This document shows, one piece after another, positions 59,966 through 64,000 of a stretch of DNA of 64,000 nt. The translations under genes were made by a program, and so were the position numbers. Location: positions 62,001 to 126,000 of the forward strand of contig JAKZRG010000004.1 of assembly GCA_047518265.1 (NCBI GenBank). Direction: 5' to 3'. The stretch's first letter is position 1. Every line of letters starts with the position of its first letter. This stretch comes from Oceanospirillum sp047518265. GTDB taxonomy: Bacteria; Pseudomonadota; Gammaproteobacteria; Pseudomonadales; Halomonadaceae. The notes under the pieces are model-generated. The model saw nothing but the letters and a program-made list of their open reading frames with translations. It ran no database searches and was not told where the DNA came from.

Positions 59966-60664
59966 ATGGCCAAAGTACAAATCGCTTATATTATGGACCC
60001 ACTATGTGGCTGGTGTTATGCCGCAGCGCCTATCGTTGACCAGTTACGAGCCGAGTATGGTGATCAGTTACAATGGCAGGTCTATCTGGGCGGTTTAATG
60101 CCAGAAAGCCGTGTATTGGGCCCTCGCTTTCGAGAGCATATCCTATCGGCCTGTCAGCGTATCGAGCAGTTGACCGGTCAGCCTATTGGTGCCGGTTTTA
60201 AGGCATTGATTCAGCAACCGGATAGCGCTTTGGATTCTCGTCCTGCCAGCATCGCCATCCGTGAATTGATCCTACAGGGCGATATGGAAAAGACGCTGGA
60301 TTTTATTAAACGTCTGCAATATCACCATTATCGTGACGGTTATGCTCTGGTTGAAAGCGATATTTTACTGGAGGCGGCAGAAGGTTTGCTGGAGGATACG
60401 ACTAATCTGAAATTCCTGTTAGAAACCCCGGCTTGTTGGGAAAAAGAAACAGAAGCCTTGTTTCTGCAAGGACGTAATATGCTGACTGCTGCTGAAGGTC
60501 GAGGATTTCCCACTCTGGCGGTTAAATACCGTGGCCGTTATCAGAAACTGGAGCACGAAAGCCATTTTGATCATCCAGAGCGGATGGTGGCGGATATAGC
60601 AGATCTAGTGGCTGAAATTAGCCGTCAGCCAGAGCCGGAAGAGACCTCTAATACTAATAACTAA
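59966..60664 (+). CDS. DsbA-family thioredoxin-fold protein (cytoplasmic)
   Basis: A 232-residue DsbA-like protein (PF01323). The start is MAKVQIAYIMDPLCGWCYAA, with a CGWC active site near residue 14 and no signal peptide; GRGFPTLAV near the end carries the cis-proline. Such cytoplasmic DsbA-like proteins include FrnE-type oxidoreductases and 2-hydroxychromene-2-carboxylate isomerases; the CxxC favours a disulfide oxidoreductase. It lies between hemF and aroE. I prefer ATG at 59966 over GTG at 59957 on spacing from the AGAG site. Confidence 0.87.
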   Translation: MAKVQIAYIMDPLCGWCYAAAPIVDQLRAEYGDQLQWQVYLGGLMPESRVLGPRFREHILSACQRIEQLTGQPIGAGFKALIQQPDSALDSRPASIAIRELILQGDMEKTLDFIKRLQYHHYRDGYALVESDILLEAAEGLLEDTTNLKFLLETPACWEKETEALFLQGRNMLTAAEGRGFPTLAVKYRGRYQKLEHESHFDHPERMVADIADLVAEISRQPEPEETSNTNN

Positions 60665-60761
60665 GGCTTCAGGGCTATTAGCACATTAGGTTATTAAGAC
60701 TTAAAGCGGATATCTAAAAAGAATAAATATCGGTTTTTAACCGTAACAGGACAAACCCCCT

Positions 60762-61592
60762 ATGACAGACCGTTATGCTGTATTTGGTAATCCCATTGGC
60801 CACAGCAAGTCACCACAGATTCATCAGGCCTTTGCGGCTCAAACGCAACAGGATCTGAGCTACGAGGCTTTACTCGCCCCTGTGGATGCTTTTGCTGAGA
60901 GTTTTCAACAGTTTCTTCAAGAGAAGGGACGGGGTTGTAATATCACCGTGCCTTTTAAGCAGGATGCTTTTGAGTTGGCGGGTCAGCTAACAGACAGAGC
61001 TCAACGAGCAGGAGCGGTCAATACTCTCTGGCAAGATGCAGAAGGTGTGGTACATGGTGATACAACCGACGGTATCGGTCTGGTACGAGATCTGACGGAT
61101 AATCAGCAATTGAATCTAGACGGTAAACGTATTCTAGTCCTGGGGGCGGGCGGTGCTGTACGAGGTGTCATTGAGCCTATCCTGGCTAAAAAGCCTTCAC
61201 AGCTTGTGATTGCTAATCGTACGGTCAGTAAAGCAGAGCAACTGGCTGAGCTGTTTGCTGAGTTTGGTGCTATTTCAGGCTGTGGCTTTACGGACTTAGT
61301 TGGACAAGAGTTTGATCTGGTGATCAATGGTACGGCAGCGAGTTTAGCCGGTGAGTTACCTCCATTGCCTGATGACTTACTGGCAGAAGGTGCTGCTTGT
61401 TATGACATGATGTACAGCAAGGAAACCACAGTATTTAATACTTGGGCTCTGGAGCATGGCGCAGTAAAGGCCATTGATGGTCTGGGCATGCTGGTAGAGC
61501 AAGCGGCCGAATCGTTTAAGATCTGGCGGGGTGTGCAACCTGAGACTCAGGCGGTGATGGATCAGTTAAGAGAGCAATTGAATCAGGGGTAA
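60762..61592 (+). CDS. aroE: Shikimate 5-dehydrogenase
   Basis: Reduces 3-dehydroshikimate with NADPH. The 276-residue protein has the shikimate-binding NPIGHSKSPQIHQAF and NITVPFKQDAF (with the catalytic Lys), the NADP-binding GAGGAVRGVIEPI and ANRTVSKAEQL, and DMMYSKETTVF and DGLGMLVEQAAESFKIW near the end. hemF-aroE proximity is as in Pseudomonas. Confidence 0.96.
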   Translation: MTDRYAVFGNPIGHSKSPQIHQAFAAQTQQDLSYEALLAPVDAFAESFQQFLQEKGRGCNITVPFKQDAFELAGQLTDRAQRAGAVNTLWQDAEGVVHGDTTDGIGLVRDLTDNQQLNLDGKRILVLGAGGAVRGVIEPILAKKPSQLVIANRTVSKAEQLAELFAEFGAISGCGFTDLVGQEFDLVINGTAASLAGELPPLPDDLLAEGAACYDMMYSKETTVFNTWALEHGAVKAIDGLGMLVEQAAESFKIWRGVQPETQAVMDQLREQLNQG

Positions 61593-61620
61593 TTATATTA
61601 ATCCTGATACTGTCTTATAT

Positions 61621-61658
61621 AAAAAGCCGGAAATATACACTGATATTTCCGGCTTTTT
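61621..61658. terminator. Terminator between convergent aroE and a small membrane-protein gene
   Basis: AAAAAGCCGGAAATAT / ATATTTCCGGCTTTTTT long perfect stem with T-runs on both strands. Confidence 0.93.
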
Positions 61659-61692
61659 TATTTATCTAAAACTTTCACTCTGACGAGAAAGG

Positions 61693-61968
61693 TTATTTTC
61701 GATACAGCCCCACCATGCAGGCCAGCAAACCTATCATGGATAAAATCATACCTGAATTCACCATCAAGGGATGGCGTTCCGAGAAGGCCACAAAGATGGT
61801 ATTACCCTGAATACATTCTCCGGTACGGTAATCAAAGCCTTGTTCTAGGGCCATGCAAGCTTGTACGTCACTGAGCTCCGACCAATAAGCCGACATCATC
61901 ATAATCGAGGGAATGACCATTAAGGCCAGCCCCACTAAGATCCAGGGGTTACGGAGTGAAAAATTCAA
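61693..61968 (-). CDS. Small membrane protein, function unknown
   Basis: A 91-residue protein with two predicted membrane segments (about residues 10-28 and 70-88) and an intervening loop containing two cysteines (ACMALEQGFDYRTGECIQG), probably periplasmic. No family was recognised. It is convergent with aroE and has no obvious operon partner. Confidence 0.65.
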   Translation of the reverse strand: MNFSLRNPWILVGLALMVIPSIMMMSAYWSELSDVQACMALEQGFDYRTGECIQGNTIFVAFSERHPLMVNSGMILSMIGLLACMVGLYRK

Positions 61969-62046
61969 CGTTTAAACCTCATTCATCTCTAATACACTGT
62001 CTCTAAGTACTCAAACAAAATCATTCCAGTACTTGCAGCTATTCTT

Positions 62047-62104
62047 GTTCCCCCGCTTTGCGTGGGAATAAATAGCGGTAGGCTACCACGCAGGAGCGTG
62101 GGAG
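62047..62104. repeat. Paired REP-like palindromes
   Basis: TTCCCCCGCTTTGCGTGGGAA and CCACGCAGGAGCGTGG are two short palindromes about 20 bp apart, of the GTTCCCACGC...GCGTGGGAAC type dispersed in many gammaproteobacterial genomes. They lie between the small membrane-protein gene and the M48 gene. Confidence 0.65.
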
Positions 62105-62154
62105 CCAGTTCTATTTATAAGAAAGTATTTGTGCTGCTTCGTCAGGAACTAAAC

Positions 62155-62976
62155 TTAAGCCTTACAGCTAGGTTTACGACCTTCTGATAGAGCCTGTTCA
62201 TACATAGGCATTACTTTAGCAAAACGTTTGGTCAGATCTTTAATGCGGCGTTTGTTTGATGGGTGAGTAGACATAAACTCAGGTTGTGCCTTACCGCTGG
62301 CCTTAGCCATATTTTGCCAAAGAGTCACAGACTCCTGTGGATCAAAGCCAGCTTTGGCCATTAAATCCAAGCCCATAATATCGGCTTCACTTTCTTGAAT
62401 ACGACCGAAAGGCAGGACAATACCGTACTGAGCACCGGCACCTAACAGGGCGAATATCTGGTCTTTTTCAGCACTTTGTTCACCGGCTATTTTATAAGCT
62501 AGGGAGAGGCCGGTCTGAGTCGCATAAGAGGTGGAAACCCGCTCGTTACCGTGTTCCGCTAAAACATGGGCTAATTCATGACCAATAACAGCAGCCAGTT
62601 GATGTTGGTTTTCTGCCACTTTCAGCAAACCGGTATAAACACCCACTTTACCACCGGGCAGTGCAAAGGCGTTGACCTGATCAGAATCAAAGATCACTAC
62701 TTCCCACTCTGCAATACTGTATTTTTCAGGCACCTGGGCAATCACCTTATCAGCAACACAATTAACATAGTTACTGGTGATTTTATTGCCACGGGCAGGG
62801 GTTTCTTCTTTCATCTGAGCGAAAGACTGTACACCCATTTGGTTAATTTCAGCACTGGGGAAGAGCTTCAATTGATTACGGCCGGTAGGGGAGGTGCTAC
62901 AACCGGCAATTAATAGAGCCGATAGTCCCACAAGCAGAGATTTTTTAATCCGTTTATTCTGTAAACCCGCCAGCAT
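62155..62976 (-). CDS. M48-family metallopeptidase lipoprotein (LoiP/YcaL-like)
   Basis: A 273-residue zinc protease anchored as a lipoprotein (lipobox LIAGC, Cys26). The zinc motif GHELAHVLAEHGNE and the downstream third ligand region ESEADIMGLDLMAKAGFDP are complete, followed by STHPSNKRRIKDL, all typical of the LoiP/YcaL group of outer-membrane-protein quality-control proteases. It is a single gene on the minus strand with a terminator from the upstream Spy-like gene before it. Confidence 0.92.
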   Translation of the reverse strand: MLAGLQNKRIKKSLLVGLSALLIAGCSTSPTGRNQLKLFPSAEINQMGVQSFAQMKEETPARGNKITSNYVNCVADKVIAQVPEKYSIAEWEVVIFDSDQVNAFALPGGKVGVYTGLLKVAENQHQLAAVIGHELAHVLAEHGNERVSTSYATQTGLSLAYKIAGEQSAEKDQIFALLGAGAQYGIVLPFGRIQESEADIMGLDLMAKAGFDPQESVTLWQNMAKASGKAQPEFMSTHPSNKRRIKDLTKRFAKVMPMYEQALSEGRKPSCKA

Positions 62977-63085
62977 AATAAATAACCTGAATGAACTGAG
63001 ATGAAAGATTCGATGGTTCTATTATCGCCAATCAGGCAGTAAAGTTCAGCTATTTGCCAGTGATTCTGTGGATTATTCGGCAGAA

Positions 63086-63115
63086 AAAAGCACCTATCGG
63101 GAAATAGGTGCTTTT
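63086..63115 (-). terminator. Terminator after Spy-like gene
   Basis: AAAAGCACCTAT-cgggaa-ATAGGTGCTTTT stem; T-run on the minus strand. Confidence 0.88.
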
Positions 63116-63220
63116 CAGGAGATGGTCGGTGTAATTTTGATAGACTATTTCTAGGTGTAGCCCCAAAGGTCATCCCTAGAGCTGGCCAAAGTATTGTTTC
63201 GAAATGCCATCTTTAAAGAG

Positions 63221-63694
63221 CTACTGTAAACGTTGGCTGAGTTTTGCTTTCTGTTCATCAGTTAAGACCTGCACCATTTCCTGCATCATAGGCAGCTTAT
63301 TCTTAAACGTCTGTTGCATCAGGTTGGCATTTTTATCCATTAGGCTGTTCAGCTTGTTCGTTTCTGCTCCATCCAATAATGCCAACATAAACTCGGCTTT
63401 ATTATCGGCCATCTGTTCACGATGATCCTGTTTATTATCGTCGCGGTATTTTTCCATAATACTGCGGATCTCTTTGCGTTGGCTGCGGCTAAGATCCAGA
63501 TCCTTGAACATTTTTTTGTTCATCATCATGCCATTGTGATGACCTTTACCGTGATGACGACCACCTTGTTCCATACTGGTATGCAGTTGTTTCCAACCAC
63601 CATTTTCATTATCACCACAAGCCATTGCAGCGATAGGGCCTGCTAGTAGCAGAGCGGCAATACTGCCGGTTAATAGCTTTTTCTTCAGTGTCAT
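63221..63694 (-). CDS. Spy/CpxP-family periplasmic protein
   Basis: A 157-residue helical periplasmic protein with a signal peptide (residues 1-24, AMA cleavage) and two LTxxQ-type motifs (DLSRSQRKEI and VLTDEQKAKL) typical of Spy/CpxP proteins, which act as ATP-independent chaperones or Cpx inhibitors. The region GGRHHGKGHHNGMMMNKKMF is rich in His and Met, suggesting metal binding. No cpxAR genes are nearby. Confidence 0.85.
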   Translation of the reverse strand: MTLKKKLLTGSIAALLLAGPIAAMACGDNENGGWKQLHTSMEQGGRHHGKGHHNGMMMNKKMFKDLDLSRSQRKEIRSIMEKYRDDNKQDHREQMADNKAEFMLALLDGAETNKLNSLMDKNANLMQQTFKNKLPMMQEMVQVLTDEQKAKLSQRLQ

Positions 63695-63850
63695 GGCGCT
63701 GTACTCCCGCTGTTTATTTGATGAAATCAGTATAGGGAGTACCGTGCAAAGTGTGTGTCAGCGGTAAGTAAAGAGAGTGTAAATTAGGAAGGGCTATATG
63801 CTTAAGGCTGGAAAGCTTGACGATAATAGTATGCCTCCAGCCTCCAGCGA

Positions 63851-64000
63851 TTAATAGTTCTCAGCAATATGCTGATCTTTTAGCTTCACATAGTTACCTG
63901 CGGTATAGGTAAAAAAGCCCATCTCTTTTTCACTCAACTTGCGCTTTTGTTCTACGGGGCGGCCCACATAGAGATAACCGGATTCCAGCTTTTTCCCTGG
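63851..64000 (-). CDS. Gamma carbonic anhydrase-like protein YrdA, carboxy-terminal part (partial at window edge)
   Basis: The last 49 codons and stop codon of a minus-strand gene. It reads LESGYLYVGRPVEQKRKLSE and ends NYVKLKDQHIAENY, matching the end of YrdA/CaiE-type left-handed beta-helix proteins (E. coli YrdA has LESGYLYLGSPVKQIRPLS). The catalytic histidine region lies outside the window. Confidence is based on this segment alone. Confidence 0.82.
   Translation of the reverse strand, partial: PGKKLESGYLYVGRPVEQKRKLSEKEMGFFTYTAGNYVKLKDQHIAENY

Noticed and set aside
61621..61658. TACACTGA within the aroE terminator as a possible further repeat copy
   Set aside because: The surrounding stem is a simple GCCGGAAATAT terminator and lacks the repeat ends.
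1..64000. CRISPR arrays, rRNA and tRNA genes
   Set aside because: No regularly spaced direct repeats and no cloverleaf or rRNA sequence was recognised on either strand.

Overview
The window is a gammaproteobacterial chromosome segment spanning the replication-origin neighbourhood. The gene order (mnmG-rsmG-parA-parB-atpI-atpB on one side; mnmE-yidC-rnpA-rpmH / dnaA-dnaN-recF-gyrB in the middle; gmhB-glyS-glyQ, waaA-lpxL, trkH-trkA-rsmB-fmt-def, lysM-dprA, purE, tsaC, hemF, aroE to the right) closely follows the Pseudomonas origin region. Moderate GC, the presence of KdkA and the family set suggest a marine Oceanospirillales-type relative rather than Pseudomonas itself; the genus cannot be fixed from this sequence alone. 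No rRNA, tRNA or CRISPR array was seen.

Layout. 0-5.1 kb: start of the ATP synthase operon, chromosome partition genes and tRNA/rRNA modification genes, all on the minus strand. 5.1-5.7 kb: AT-rich non-coding DNA with DnaA boxes. 5.7-12.2 kb: an insertion relative to the Pseudomonas order (deaD, a methyltransferase, a PaaI thioesterase, a LysE exporter, an AraC regulator and a solute-binding-protein remnant). 12.3-16.2 kb: mnmE, yidC, rnpA, rpmH (yidD is missing from its usual place). 16.2-23.4 kb: probable oriC followed by dnaA-dnaN-recF-gyrB. 23.5-37.7 kb: accessory DNA. 37.8-64 kb: housekeeping and LPS-core genes ending in the 3' end of a gamma carbonic anhydrase gene.

The most unusual part is 23.9-33.2 kb. 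It encodes a cytochrome b561, two SnoaL-like proteins (one exported, one cytoplasmic), three ABM-fold proteins (two cytoplasmic, one exported), a CxxC peroxiredoxin-like protein, a lipoprotein esterase of the HSL type, an outer-membrane channel of the phenol-degradation family, an AhpD-like protein, an Old Yellow Enzyme and a LysR regulator. Three promoter regions in the cluster share a 36-bp motif with the core GAAT-N3-TGGTATTCA. The pattern suggests a LysR-controlled pathway that takes in or detoxifies a reactive, probably cyclic or unsaturated, compound in both periplasm and cytoplasm. The substrate is unknown. The accessory block is bounded by an inverted ~39-bp repeat (23.5 and 34.9 kb), a truncated gene and a decayed transposase, all signs of past rearrangement.

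Two further genome-scale signals stand out. There are 18 exact TTATCCACA DnaA boxes, all between 0.65 and 16.8 kb, including four inside mnmE, and none was found to the right. There is also a family of ~83-104 bp intergenic repeats with ends like ATACCATTCCCGATA (four copies), three of which sit within 10 nt of a stop codon in the same orientation relative to the gene. parS sites lie inside recF, matching the ParAB system of the window.
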